From: Ipomoea triloba | Lineage: Eukaryota; Streptophyta; Magnoliopsida; Solanales; Convolvulaceae | Direction: 5' to 3' | Assembly (NCBI RefSeq): GCF_003576645.1 | Contig: NC_044927.1 | Span: 9,798,638 to 9,862,637 of the forward strand | DNA length: 64,000 bases | Shown here: positions 1-10,788 of the stretch, piece after piece | Layout: each line of letters opens with the position of its first letter | Numbering within the stretch: the stretch's first letter is position 1 | Translations under genes and position numbers: made by a program | Notes under the pieces: generated by a model | The model's input: only the letters and a program-made list of their open reading frames with translations | Databases searched by the model: none | Told to the model about the DNA's origin: nothing

Positions 1-187
1 CATATGTACATATCTGGATATTGATATGGTTATTTGAGGTTGTAAGTTTAGCCTTAGCGTTTGGGTATAGGAAAGATACCTAAGCGTGGCGGTAACACCC
101 AGTTTTCTGCTGGTTAGACGCTTCCGCAATGTATTATATTTTAAGGATTTTGTAATAAATCCAAGATGTGAAAATTGGGGTGTTACA
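1..187 (+). mobile_element. 3' terminus of a Ty3-gypsy-type LTR (fragment)
   Basis: The segment carries the GGCGGTAAC and TTAGACGCTTCCGC words and ends in GGGGTGTTACA at 177-187, which is how LTRs of many plant Del/Tekay-type gypsy elements end (from memory). No primer-binding site follows; GC-rich host-like DNA starts directly, so this is a solo LTR or a truncated end. Its start lies outside the window. An identical copy at 1716-1902 comes from the 1.7 kb duplication. Confidence 0.45.
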
Positions 188-1708
188 TCCCTATTCCTCC
201 TCCGCCGCCGCCGCAACCTAATCTTACTCTCTTCCTCGCCTCCGCCATCTCCGCACTGCTATTACTATTACCATTCCTTCCGTTGCCGCCAGCAGTAACC
301 GCCGTCGCGCCGGTAGAATTGCCGTCACCGTTGTCTTCTATCGATGCCGCCGTCGCGCCGGTATTTGTTTAAAAGATCCAGGACAAAGCATGAACCGGGG
401 TTGGGATTAATGGTTTGGGTTGGGTTATTTTGGATAGTGGAAAGTACATTTTTGCCCCTTGAATTAAACCAGATCAGAGGGATTAAGAGAATCCGGCGAC
501 ATTTGCCCGGAAATTTCACCGGAGTGTACAAAATTGATACAAATTGAAAAGTCATGGTATGCGATTAACATTTTTGAAAGTCGTGGACTAGAATTAATAG
601 GACCCCTATAGTCAGTGGACCAAAATGGCAATTTGCTCTTATAAAATAATAGTAACTAATTTGACACCACTGATTTCTTGGTCTAGCTATATCCCTAATG
701 TTATTACATTTTTACAATCCCAACTAAACATAAAATAATTTTACATTCCCGCACCTTAATGGATGTAGTGTCAAGCTCTAACTTACACTCAACTTATATC
801 CGTTTCTATTAATAATTAGATATGTCTAATTAAATCAAATATATATGTAATTGCATGTAACAATAACAATATAATTACATCTCTTAAAATTAAAGAATCA
901 ACTTGATGTTAATTAGCTTGCCTCTTACGTTCATATTGGAGATTTGCCAAAAAATTAAAAAATTCATATTATTATTTATCACTGAATACTAGCTTAGACC
1001 TTCCCCAATAATGGGGTTTTACACAAAGTTTAAGAAAAAGGTGATGAGGTGGAAGGGTAATAAGGAGGAGAGAGAAGGTGTTGGTATCTCCTGCAAAGCA
1101 TGGGATTTTATCAGAGTTGTGGGGCCCATTATATTTAATCAAAATGATCCACCGTGCGTTGCACGCAAGTCGCGCACCCAGAGGGCGCGTAAATTCCAAT
1201 ATTTTTTTTTATTTTCCTTTTCAGTTTTATATTTTTTTTTCTTTTTTTTTTCTCCAATCCACTTTCTCTTTTCTAATCACACTTACAAAAACTGCTCAAA
1301 ACCGACACCAAAATTTATACTATTGGAGAAGGCCTTAGTGTGACGCATGAAGAACTAAAAGATTCTGGTGTTTGTGCGTCTGGAAAAGCAAGCAGTACAA
1401 AATGTGAAATGCCTGAGCAAATATGGCTAAGAAGGCATTCAAAGTATTGTCTATACATTCCAATTCAAGTTTTTGCTCTTTGGAATGAAGACACAGACTA
1501 ATGCATCAAGTCTACTTCAGTTCGTGCAACTCTGTAAATGGTGGATAATCGATACTCATTCAAATGACTTTTTTGATGGACACTTGATTGCAATTGATTG
1601 GAACCTAAAGATTGAGTGCAATTCTTTCTCTCTTTTGACTATTTCTATTTTTTCTTTTTTCACTCGAGACGATAAGGTATATTAAATCTAAAAAGAAAGT
1701 AATACTAC
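188..1708. other. No gene recognised; GC-triplet patch, then AT-rich DNA
   Basis: A CCG-triplet-rich patch (about 190-370) is followed by AT-rich DNA. The short open frames have no recognisable domain. Bases about 1355-1600 resemble 10530-10780 in diverged form (shared words TCTGGAAAAGCAA and TTTTTGCTCTTTGG or close variants). The segment is repeated at 1903-3423. Confidence 0.5.
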
Positions 1709-3423
1709 NTATTTTCATATGTACATATCTGGATATTGATATGGTTATTTGAGGTTGTAAGTTTAGCCTTAGCGTTTGGGTATAGGAAAGATACCTAAGC
1801 GTGGCGGTAACACCCAGTTTTCTGCTGGTTAGACGCTTCCGCAATGTATTATATTTTAAGGATTTTGTAATAAATCCAAGATGTGAAAATTGGGGTGTTA
1901 CATCCCTATTCCTCCTCCGCCGCCGCCGCAACCTAATCTTACTCTCTTCCTCGCCTCCGCCATCTCCGCACTGCTATTACTATTACCATTCCTTCCGTTG
2001 CCGCCAGCAGTAACCGCCGTCGCGCCGGTAGAATTGCCGTCACCGTTGTCTTCTATCGATGCCGCCGTCGCGCCGGTATTTGTTTAAAAGATCCAGGACA
2101 AAGCATGAACCGGGGTTGGGATTAATGGTTTGGGTTGGGTTATTTTGGATAGTGGAAAGTACATTTTTGCCCCTTGAATTAAACCAGATCAGAGGGATTA
2201 AGAGAATCCGGCGACATTTGCCCGGAAATTTCACCGGAGTGTACAAAATTGATACAAATTGAAAAGTCATGGTATGCGATTAACATTTTTGAAAGTCGTG
2301 GACTAGAATTAATAGGACCCCTATAGTCAGTGGACCAAAATGGCAATTTGCTCTTATAAAATAATAGTAACTAATTTGACACCACTGATTTCTTGGTCTA
2401 GCTATATCCCTAATGTTATTACATTTTTACAATCCCAACTAAACATAAAATAATTTTACATTCCCGCACCTTAATGGATGTAGTGTCAAGCTCTAACTTA
2501 CACTCAACTTATATCCGTTTCTATTAATAATTAGATATGTCTAATTAAATCAAATATATATGTAATTGCATGTAACAATAACAATATAATTACATCTCTT
2601 AAAATTAAAGAATCAACTTGATGTTAATTAGCTTGCCTCTTACGTTCATATTGGAGATTTGCCAAAAAATTAAAAAATTCATATTATTATTTATCACTGA
2701 ATACTAGCTTAGACCTTCCCCAATAATGGGGTTTTACACAAAGTTTAAGAAAAAGGTGATGAGGTGGAAGGGTAATAAGGAGGAGAGAGAAGGTGTTGGT
2801 ATCTCCTGCAAAGCATGGGATTTTATCAGAGTTGTGGGGCCCATTATATTTAATCAAAATGATCCACCGTGCGTTGCACGCAAGTCGCGCACCCAGAGGG
2901 CGCGTAAATTCCAATATTTTTTTTTATTTTCCTTTTCAGTTTTATATTTTTTTTTCTTTTTTTTTTCTCCAATCCACTTTCTCTTTTCTAATCACACTTA
3001 CAAAAACTGCTCAAAACCGACACCAAAATTTATACTATTGGAGAAGGCCTTAGTGTGACGCATGAAGAACTAAAAGATTCTGGTGTTTGTGCGTCTGGAA
3101 AAGCAAGCAGTACAAAATGTGAAATGCCTGAGCAAATATGGCTAAGAAGGCATTCAAAGTATTGTCTATACATTCCAATTCAAGTTTTTGCTCTTTGGAA
3201 TGAAGACACAGACTAATGCATCAAGTCTACTTCAGTTCGTGCAACTCTGTAAATGGTGGATAATCGATACTCATTCAAATGACTTTTTTGATGGACACTT
3301 GATTGCAATTGATTGGAACCTAAAGATTGAGTGCAATTCTTTCTCTCTTTTGACTATTTCTATTTTTTCTTTTTTCACTCGAGACGATAAGGTATATTAA
3401 ATCTAAAAAGAAAGTAATACTAC

Positions 3424-4420
3424 AGGTAGTTTCACTTTTTATTCTATTTTTAACTATTTGCTTAGTTGGCACACTTGATTCATTTAAAAAATATAGGTCA
3501 CGATTATTTTTCTTTTATTTTCTTCTCCCTTCGATAAAATAAAGATAACATGACAAGAGTTTTATTCTCTTGGAGCCTACTTAATATTTTCCTTAAAAGA
3601 ATCATGATGTGCTTAATGTTCATAATTTTGTAGTATAGTAACATAAAATTAATGACCCTAAAATAAAATATGGCCGGAAAAATGGCAAATTTAGTCTATT
3701 AATTATGCCTATTTTGGAGACTCAGTTCGTGAATTATTAATGTATACAAATTTTCTCCTTTAATTATGTGTAAAGTGACCATTTTAATCTACTACTAATA
3801 GATTTTGTTAAAATTAATACTGCATTTTGAATTTTCAAATGATCGAACGACGTATTAGTTTTTTTTTTTTTTTGAAAACAACGACATATTAGTTATTTCA
3901 TAGAGTTTTCTTAAATTCTCTCATCTAAATATTCATATATTTGATTATCTTCATTCGTAATGAAGAATAGTTTTCTAATATTTATATGCTAGATCAAAAT
4001 ATAATCTAACGATATTGAATAATAATCTATGAGAAACCTAACCTCGTATTAGCAGAAGTGGGAGTAGTGTTGATCTTTAGCTATAGTTAATACCTTGACT
4101 CAGAACCACCTATGGTGTATTGGTGTCTACTGAGCAGTATAAGTACGGTAAACTGAATGTGCTATATAATGTATATCTTGTACCCCATTAATCTATGCTT
4201 ATATTAGGCACAGAGTCTGACTAACAACTTCTAGTTATTCAGATCAGTCTAATCAAATTACTTAGTAAACCTAGTCAACTTGCACCACTTAATTAAGGTC
4301 CTAATATATAATATATAATATATATTATTAAGGAAAATCTTACATTATAAACATGTGTCTACTTGTTATCAACTTCAAAGTTAAATGTTAAACTGTTGGT
4401 TAGAAAATGAATTTATAGCC
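3424..4420. other. AT-rich intergenic DNA, no gene seen
   Basis: No open frame with recognisable content. Around 4080-4350 the order of words (AGCAGTATAAGTAC, CTTGCACCACTTAATTAAGG, then a run ending AAAATCTTAC) loosely matches 49440-49655, which suggests two decayed copies of one repeat. Confidence 0.5.
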
Positions 4421-4560
4421 AAAGACCTTGTGCTCTAGTGGCACCCGGTTGCACCCTCACATGGGAAGAGATGGGTTCGAGCTTCGGGACTTAGTGGAGG
4501 CGATATTGGCTCTTTGTGCTTCATTTGGTTGAGAAAGTAGCTATGAAACATATTTCTGCA
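4421..4560 (+). mobile_element. tRNA-derived SINE
   Basis: An A-box-like stretch (TTGTGCTCTAGTGG, about 4429-4442) and a B-box (GGGTTCGAGCTTC, 4473-4485) lie about 35 bp apart, as in the internal RNA polymerase III promoter of plant SINEs. There is no cloverleaf, so it is not a tRNA gene. A clear poly-A tail or TSD was not found. Confidence 0.6.
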
Positions 4561-4689
4561 ATACTGTAATATATGACTAGTATGTTTTATTAGTAATGTT
4601 TATGTTTCTTAAAGAGATTGTTGAAGAACATTTAAGCAAAATAGATGCTCAAATGACAAACTTCTTATTATTATTATTATTATTATTAT

Positions 4690-5211
4690 GAGTCATTTCC
4701 ATTTTTTGTCTTACTGTTATTGGGGCATTGCCAATTTTAGTTCACTTCATTAATTTTTGCCACATTGCGGCCAGTCTTATTTAGTCCTTTTCCAGTTTTA
4801 GTCCACCGTTAAATTTTTTTTCAAATAATCGTCCGAAATAAGGGTATTTTGGTCTTTTCATGCTTTGATAACCTCCTCTACCCTTTGTAGAGGTTTTCCT
4901 TACACATTTTCATCCAATGAAGAGATCTGGCGAAAGCCATGGGTTTGTAATGTGGCTCACATGGCTTTCGTCGGACCTCTTCATTGGATGAAAATGTGTA
5001 AGGAAAACCACTGTAATGGGTCAAGGAGATGACCAAAGCATGAAAAGACCAAAGATACCTCTATTTTGGATGGCCATTTGACGAAAATTTTAATGGTGGA
5101 CTAAAAGCGGCAATGACTAAGTAAGATTGGCCACGTTGTGGCAAAAATTAATGAAGTGGACTAAAATTGGCAATGCCCCAATAACAGTAGGACCAAAAAT
5201 GGAAATGACTC
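4690..5211. mobile_element. Foldback MITE, probably Mutator-like
   Basis: The two halves are inverted copies. GAGTCATTTCCATTTTT at 4690 matches the reverse complement of the right end, and similarity continues through GTTATTGGGGCATTGCC almost to the centre near 4935, where ATGGCTTTCG and CGAAAGCCAT pair. TATTATTAT flanks both ends (4681-4689, 5212-5220), the 9-bp length expected for Mutator-like elements. The flank is a TAT repeat, so the TSD alone is weak evidence. No coding capacity. Confidence 0.75.
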
Positions 5212-6334
5212 TATTATTATTATTATTTTGTGATTTGTTGTTATAAATGACAAATTGAAAATGCAATTGGCAGATTAGCAGTATGCATGGCCATTCCGAT
5301 CAAAATAGGGGTCCTGTACAATATTTTAATTTGGGTGACGATTTTTCCCCTTTTTCTAGATAACGTTGAATGATCCTGATTACCGAATTACGGAAGGTCG
5401 CTTGTTACTATATATATATAATTTTTTTTTATTTTTACAATTGGGCTCCCCATTTTTAGGACCCTAGCAGTATGGTAGTACCATTGTTATTTCTTTATTT
5501 ATTTATTAAGAAAATGAAAATGACATATATGAATTGAAAGTACTTATATACCCTCTAACCTATTGATATGGAAATAACAAAGCACTTAATTTCATAATAT
5601 CTATTTCAGCTGTTAATATTTAGTGAACTTAAAAATCAAAATAAATTTAAAGTTTTAGTTACACTCTAGTGGCATAAAATGGATATCCCAACATTATCGC
5701 TTATTTAATAGAAAATGATATAAATAAAAAATGATTAAGATTTCTTTCAATAATTTGAAATTTTAAAATGCACAGTTAATATTAACAAAATTTGTTAATG
5801 GTTTATTAAAACTAACACTTTACACATATTAAAGGAATATTTTGTGATAATAATTCATGAATTGAGTCTACAATATGAATATAAATAATAGACTAAAATT
5901 ATCATTTTTCATAAAATATTATAGCTCTGATTTTCAATTTTTTAAGATATACCAAAAAATCACCCAAAAAAAAAAAAAAGAAGTGTTGTGGCTAAGATTA
6001 AAACTACTGGCCAAAACATGATCTGATAAGCAAAGGCTAACCAAGCTAACCATCAAAGAGTTGGTTGAACGTTTGTCCTTTACACTGGGTTGGTCAATAA
6101 TTTTCCTTAATCATTAGTCATCGCCCATTACAAAATATGTCTTGATTACATTTGGTGCTTAGCTTTACTCTCTTTCGTCCAAAAGAATATTCTTTTTGAC
6201 TCAATACATAGATTTGAAAGAGCATATTTATTACGTTGAATAAGTTAATGATGATTTTGTTTTTTTTTTTTAAATCGTAATAAATATATTGTAAATTTAC
6301 GAGTACAAGAAATTTTTATATTGAATATGAAATA

Positions 6335-6365
<31 letters not shown>

Positions 6366-6711
6366 TTTTGCCAGACATTTTATGCTGAGATGACACCTTT
6401 GTGACTTTCCTTGAGGGAAGGTCACAAGATCGAACACCAGTGGTGGATATTGACTCTTCAGGCGACAAAAGAAATATAAAATAGCAGAAAAATAAAATAA
6501 ATGATACATTGTAATAGAGTTAATAGTATTGAAAAACATTATTATTTTAAATATATATGGATAATAAAGTACTGTAATAAATACTATTGTATTTATAGTA
6601 ATGGTAAATTTTTATTTTAAATCTTAATATAGTAAAACAAATACTCTGTTTATCTTATTTTACATTTTCTATTTACTATTTATATTTTATACGTTAAACT
6701 AACTTATTTTT
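5212..6711. other. AT-rich intergenic DNA with an (AAT)n tract
   Basis: No gene found. A perfect AAT microsatellite lies at about 6336-6365. The segment 6366-6465 has a tRNA-like B-box word on the minus strand (GTGTTCGATC) and could be a SINE remnant, but I see no matching A-box. Confidence 0.5.
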
Positions 6712-6800
6712 AACCAGCTTGGTTGGCGTGAGTGGTTGTGACACTCTCATCCCTTAAGAAAGATGAGAAGTTCAAAGCCCTATTTTATATGAAAAAGGCT
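6712..6800 (+). mobile_element. SINE-like fragment
   Basis: The segment starts AACCAGCTTGGTTGGCGTGAG, with an A-box-like word (TTGGCGTGAGTGGTT), and carries a degenerate B-box (GTTCAAAGCCC) near 6770. The same arrangement occurs on the minus strand at 28447-28528 (AACCAGCATGGTTGTCGTGA, then GAGTTTGAACTTCC), so two members of one family are present. Confidence 0.5.
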
Positions 6801-7030
6801 AATATGATCAGCATTTTACCCCTTAAAATTGGCCGGCAATTTGCCATGACAAAGAGAAACTGTTGCCCATTCGATGGTACTTATGCTGCCATCCCTTAAG
6901 AAAGATGAGAAGTTCAAAGCCCTATTTTATATGAAAAAGGCTAATATGATCAGCATTTTATCCCTTAAAATTGGCCGGCAATTTGCCATGACAAAGAGAA
7001 ACTGTTGCCCATTCGATGTTACTTATGCTG
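6749..7030. repeat. 141-bp tandem duplication
   Basis: The 141-bp unit starting CATCCCTTAAGAAAGATGAG at 6749 is repeated directly at 6890 with very few differences (for example CCCC versus TCCC before TTAAAATTGG). It joins the SINE tail to the copia LTR. The second unit is the first sequence of the larger 1.74 kb duplication, which may have misled an assembler. Confidence 0.8.
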
Positions 7031-7033
7031 CCA

Positions 7034-7203
7034 TGTATTAAGAATTAGTCTGTATTAAGAATTAGCCTTTATTCTTTATATTTATTGTTTATTTGTTTGC
7101 CCAGTCTTGAGGAGCAGATGTAACTTCTCCTCATTTTGTGGCCCTGTTTGCTATTTAAATACCTCTGTAAACGTTGAATAAACATAAGCTTCAGATTCTC
7201 ACA
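7034..7203 (+). mobile_element. 5' LTR of a short-LTR copia element, with PBS
   Basis: The 170-bp segment starts TGTATTAAG, has a TATA-like TATTTAAATA near 7153, and ends CTCACA. It is followed at 7204 by TGGTATCATAAGCC, one mismatch group away from the initiator-Met tRNA PBS (TGGTATCAGAGC). A gag frame starts 64 bp downstream. No matching 3' LTR is seen, so the element is truncated. The duplicated copy is at 8773-8942. Confidence 0.7.
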
Positions 7204-7267
7204 TGGTATCATAAGCCCTCTCTCTAACGAGAATTTTTTTTTTTTTTTTGTTTTCCACTTTCCGGTC

Positions 7268-8077
7268 ATGGCAACTACCAGCTCCCCAACTATTGTTCAT
7301 ATTCATGCTCCTACTCATTTACCAATCAAACTAACATCCTCAAACTTCCCTATCTGGAAGAAACAAGTTGAGTCCACTCTTATAGGCCTGGACCTTCTGG
7401 GCTACATCATTGGAACTACTAAAGCTCCGGCCAAGTACTCTGATGAGGCTCAGACCGCGTTAAACCCGGCCTACACAACCTGGTTCAGGCAAGATCACAT
7501 AATCCTCAGTGCCATCCTTGGTAGTCTGTCAGATGTTTTGCAACCTGTTATTTCCTCCGCTGCCTCTGCATATGATGCCTGGACTCGTTTGTCCGTTACT
7601 TGTGCCGCTACTTCACGCGGTCGCATTGTTTCGCTTAAAGCAAAGCTTGCCAGGAATCCGAGAGCAAACCGGTCGATTGATGCATATATGAGTGATATGC
7701 GTTCGATCGCCGATGATTTGGCTTTGGCCCAATCTCCGGTTTCGGAAGAGGATCTAGTTGTCTACATATTCACCCAACTTGGCGATGAATACAACTCTAT
7801 AGTGGCGGCTCTTCGTGTCCGAATCGATGCCATCTCGTTTGGAGAATTACATGACGTTCTTACTGACTATGAACGTCTGTTGAAGAATAATGAGGCTACC
7901 TCACCTGTCGATATGCCGACTGCCAATGTTACCCAAAGACGGACCACTGGTTCTAATGACACTCACTCTCAAGGGTACACAAGGCGTGGGCGAGGTGGTT
8001 CGGGCTTTTCTAATGGGCGTCCATCACGGAGCTCCAGTATCCAGCAAGGGGTACTCACAACATTCTTTACAAGGTAG
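7268..8077 (+). CDS. Truncated Gag of a Ty1-copia element (UBN2/Retrotran_gag type)
   Basis: The 269-residue frame matches copia Gag: an N-terminal LTSSNFPIWKKQVES block, WFRQDHIILSAILGSLS, the YDAWTRL segment and the spacer-like DLALAQSPVSEEDLVVYIFTQLGDEYNSI. It ends in a Gly/Arg/Ser-rich tail where a CCHC knuckle should follow, but it stops before any knuckle, and protease, integrase and RT are absent. It sits directly behind a copia LTR and PBS. Gag would form the virus-like particle. With pol missing this copy cannot transpose itself, though the open frame could still supply capsid protein. Start: first ATG after the PBS. Confidence 0.8.
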   Translation: MATTSSPTIVHIHAPTHLPIKLTSSNFPIWKKQVESTLIGLDLLGYIIGTTKAPAKYSDEAQTALNPAYTTWFRQDHIILSAILGSLSDVLQPVISSAASAYDAWTRLSVTCAATSRGRIVSLKAKLARNPRANRSIDAYMSDMRSIADDLALAQSPVSEEDLVVYIFTQLGDEYNSIVAALRVRIDAISFGELHDVLTDYERLLKNNEATSPVDMPTANVTQRRTTGSNDTHSQGYTRRGRGGSGFSNGRPSRSSSIQQGVLTTFFTR

Positions 8078-8627
8078 TCTCAATGCCCTCACTATCGAAG
8101 TCCGATCTTGTGACCATTCATTTAGAATAATAACAGATGTGTCATTACATTACATAGTAGTTGGCGTGCTCACAACCATTTAAAATTGAGATTTGGGCAA
8201 TTTTAGTGACTCCAAAAAAATTGTTGACTGGATTCAGAGGCTAAGGATGGCAATGGACCTTGGCCGTATTGTTGTTGAGAGTTACAAGAAGTAATTGACG
8301 AAAGATTGAGAAATGACCATTAAGTATATGTACTGTGAACAAAATTAAGTGATTGTCTTCTTCGCTAGTTTGACAATAAGGCAGTTGAGAAGATGAAGTG
8401 ACATGGAATGGTTGGAGATACCGTGGTCTAGATAGTTTGTCGTGGACAGAGTGTGTAGTTGAGAAGCTGAAATGACAGAGTGTGCCGTATTTTGTATGAG
8501 GACGGGTTGGAGATGCCAAGGTCTAGAGAGTTTGATGTGAATCATGTGATGAAATTTAAAAAATGTAATTTTTAAATATATAAATTTATATATTAGTATA
8601 AAATTTAATAATATAAAAATTAAATTG
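8078..8627. other. Non-coding flank downstream of the gag fragment
   Basis: No domain recognised. A loose direct repeat is present: GGTTGGAGATACCGTGGTCTAG near 8409 and GGTTGGAGATGCCAAGGTCTAG near 8503, each followed by AnAGTTTG. Repeated at 9817-10366. Confidence 0.4.
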
Positions 8628-8772
8628 NCATCCCTTAAGAAAGATGAGAAGTTCAAAGCCCTATTTTATATGAAAAAGGCTAATATGATCAGCATTTTAT
8701 CCCTTAAAATTGGCCGGCAATTTGCCATGACAAAGAGAAACTGTTGCCCATTCGATGTTACTTATGCTGCCA

Positions 8773-8942
8773 TGTATTAAGAATTAGTCTGTATTAAGAA
8801 TTAGCCTTTATTCTTTATATTTATTGTTTATTTGTTTGCCCAGTCTTGAGGAGCAGATGTAACTTCTCCTCATTTTGTGGCCCTGTTTGCTATTTAAATA
8901 CCTCTGTAAACGTTGAATAAACATAAGCTTCAGATTCTCACA
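8773..8942 (+). mobile_element. Second copy of the copia LTR (within duplicated block)
   Basis: Identical to 7034-7203 at offset 1739, followed by the same PBS-like TGGTATCATAAGCC at 8943. It belongs to the N-joined duplicate and is probably not an independent LTR. Confidence 0.7.
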
Positions 8943-9006
8943 TGGTATCATAAGCCCTCTCTCTAACGAGAATTTTTTTTTTTTTTTTGTTTTCCACTTT
9001 CCGGTC

Positions 9007-9816
9007 ATGGCAACTACCAGCTCCCCAACTATTGTTCATATTCATGCTCCTACTCATTTACCAATCAAACTAACATCCTCAAACTTCCCTATCTGGAAGA
9101 AACAAGTTGAGTCCACTCTTATAGGCCTGGACCTTCTGGGCTACATCATTGGAACTACTAAAGCTCCGGCCAAGTACTCTGATGAGGCTCAGACCGCGTT
9201 AAACCCGGCCTACACAACCTGGTTCAGGCAAGATCACATAATCCTCAGTGCCATCCTTGGTAGTCTGTCAGATGTTTTGCAACCTGTTATTTCCTCCGCT
9301 GCCTCTGCATATGATGCCTGGACTCGTTTGTCCGTTACTTGTGCCGCTACTTCACGCGGTCGCATTGTTTCGCTTAAAGCAAAGCTTGCCAGGAATCCGA
9401 GAGCAAACCGGTCGATTGATGCATATATGAGTGATATGCGTTCGATCGCCGATGATTTGGCTTTGGCCCAATCTCCGGTTTCGGAAGAGGATCTAGTTGT
9501 CTACATATTCACCCAACTTGGCGATGAATACAACTCTATAGTGGCGGCTCTTCGTGTCCGAATCGATGCCATCTCGTTTGGAGAATTACATGACGTTCTT
9601 ACTGACTATGAACGTCTGTTGAAGAATAATGAGGCTACCTCACCTGTCGATATGCCGACTGCCAATGTTACCCAAAGACGGACCACTGGTTCTAATGACA
9701 CTCACTCTCAAGGGTACACAAGGCGTGGGCGAGGTGGTTCGGGCTTTTCTAATGGGCGTCCATCACGGAGCTCCAGTATCCAGCAAGGGGTACTCACAAC
9801 ATTCTTTACAAGGTAG
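9007..9816 (+). CDS. Duplicate of the truncated copia Gag frame
   Basis: Residue-for-residue identical to the 269-aa frame at 7268-8077. Identity continues far outside the coding part on both sides and stops at the N junction, so this is better explained as the same locus assembled twice than as a second insertion. Domain content is as described for 7268-8077. Confidence 0.7.
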   Translation: MATTSSPTIVHIHAPTHLPIKLTSSNFPIWKKQVESTLIGLDLLGYIIGTTKAPAKYSDEAQTALNPAYTTWFRQDHIILSAILGSLSDVLQPVISSAASAYDAWTRLSVTCAATSRGRIVSLKAKLARNPRANRSIDAYMSDMRSIADDLALAQSPVSEEDLVVYIFTQLGDEYNSIVAALRVRIDAISFGELHDVLTDYERLLKNNEATSPVDMPTANVTQRRTTGSNDTHSQGYTRRGRGGSGFSNGRPSRSSSIQQGVLTTFFTR

Positions 9817-10366
9817 TCTCAATGCCCTCACTATCGAAGTCCGATCTTGTGACCATTCATTTAGAATAATAACAGATGTGTCATTACATTACATAGTAGT
9901 TGGCGTGCTCACAACCATTTAAAATTGAGATTTGGGCAATTTTAGTGACTCCAAAAAAATTGTTGACTGGATTCAGAGGCTAAGGATGGCAATGGACCTT
10001 GGCCGTATTGTTGTTGAGAGTTACAAGAAGTAATTGACGAAAGATTGAGAAATGACCATTAAGTATATGTACTGTGAACAAAATTAAGTGATTGTCTTCT
10101 TCGCTAGTTTGACAATAAGGCAGTTGAGAAGATGAAGTGACATGGAATGGTTGGAGATACCGTGGTCTAGATAGTTTGTCGTGGACAGAGTGTGTAGTTG
10201 AGAAGCTGAAATGACAGAGTGTGCCGTATTTTGTATGAGGACGGGTTGGAGATGCCAAGGTCTAGAGAGTTTGATGTGAATCATGTGATGAAATTTAAAA
10301 AATGTAATTTTTAAATATATAAATTTATATATTAGTATAAAATTTAATAATATAAAAATTAAATTG

Positions 10367-10788
10367 TAAATAATTTTAATTAAATTCATTTATTAAACTA
10401 GACAGAGACGAAAGAATAATTTTACATACAAAGAGGTCGTACATGATTCACCAAAAATTTTCTTTAGTAATCATTGCCCATTGTAAGTGCCACGTGTTGA
10501 ATAAGTACAAAAACATGCATTCAACATTTTCAGCTGCCTCTGGAAAAGCAACAGGTCCATAATGTTAAAATGCGTAGGAAAAGGAAAATTTGGCCAATAA
10601 AGCGTTCAAACTTACAAGGGTCTATTCTTTTTGGTCTATTCCATTACAACTTCAATTTTCTTTGCTCTGATCTTTGTTCAACGTAACACATCTATCACTA
10701 AAAGTCTGCTTCAATGCAGAGACTGATCCCAATGCCTCTTTTTGATAAAGACACTTTTCCATCACACATGCAACGCAAAGCAACTCAT
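10367..10788. other. No gene recognised; part of a diverged repeat shared with 1355-1600
   Basis: AT-rich DNA. The stretch from CTCTGGAAAAGCAA (about 10540) onward aligns loosely with 1385-1600. It may be the decayed upstream part of the LTR that ends near 10989. Confidence 0.35.

Larger units (their letters stand above)
1..3423. repeat. Near-perfect 1.71 kb tandem repeat joined by one N (likely assembly artefact)
   Basis: Bases 1-1708 recur at 1716-3423 at a constant offset of 1715, with no difference seen in the parts compared. The only break is a single N at 1709, followed by tatttt before the second copy starts. The repeat ends exactly where the N interrupts the first copy. The same pattern (about 1.7 kb, one N, immediate restart) recurs at 8628 and 55479, so I read all three as unmerged overlapping contig ends rather than biological duplications. 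Confidence 0.85.
6890..10366. repeat. Near-perfect 1.74 kb tandem repeat joined by one N (likely assembly artefact)
   Basis: Bases 6890-8627 recur at 8629-10366 with a constant offset of 1739. The only separator is one N at 8628. Every feature of the first copy (LTR, gag frame, flank) has an identical counterpart in the second. The two gag frames below are probably one genomic locus. Confidence 0.85.

Noticed and set aside
1140..1190. Helitron-like end (CCGTGCGTTGCACG hairpin)
   Set aside because: The hairpin is present but no CTRR end at the right distance in either direction, and no matching 5' head.
7268..9816. Two independent tandem copia gag insertions
   Set aside because: Identity includes flanks and stops exactly at a single N, so a duplicated assembly is more likely.
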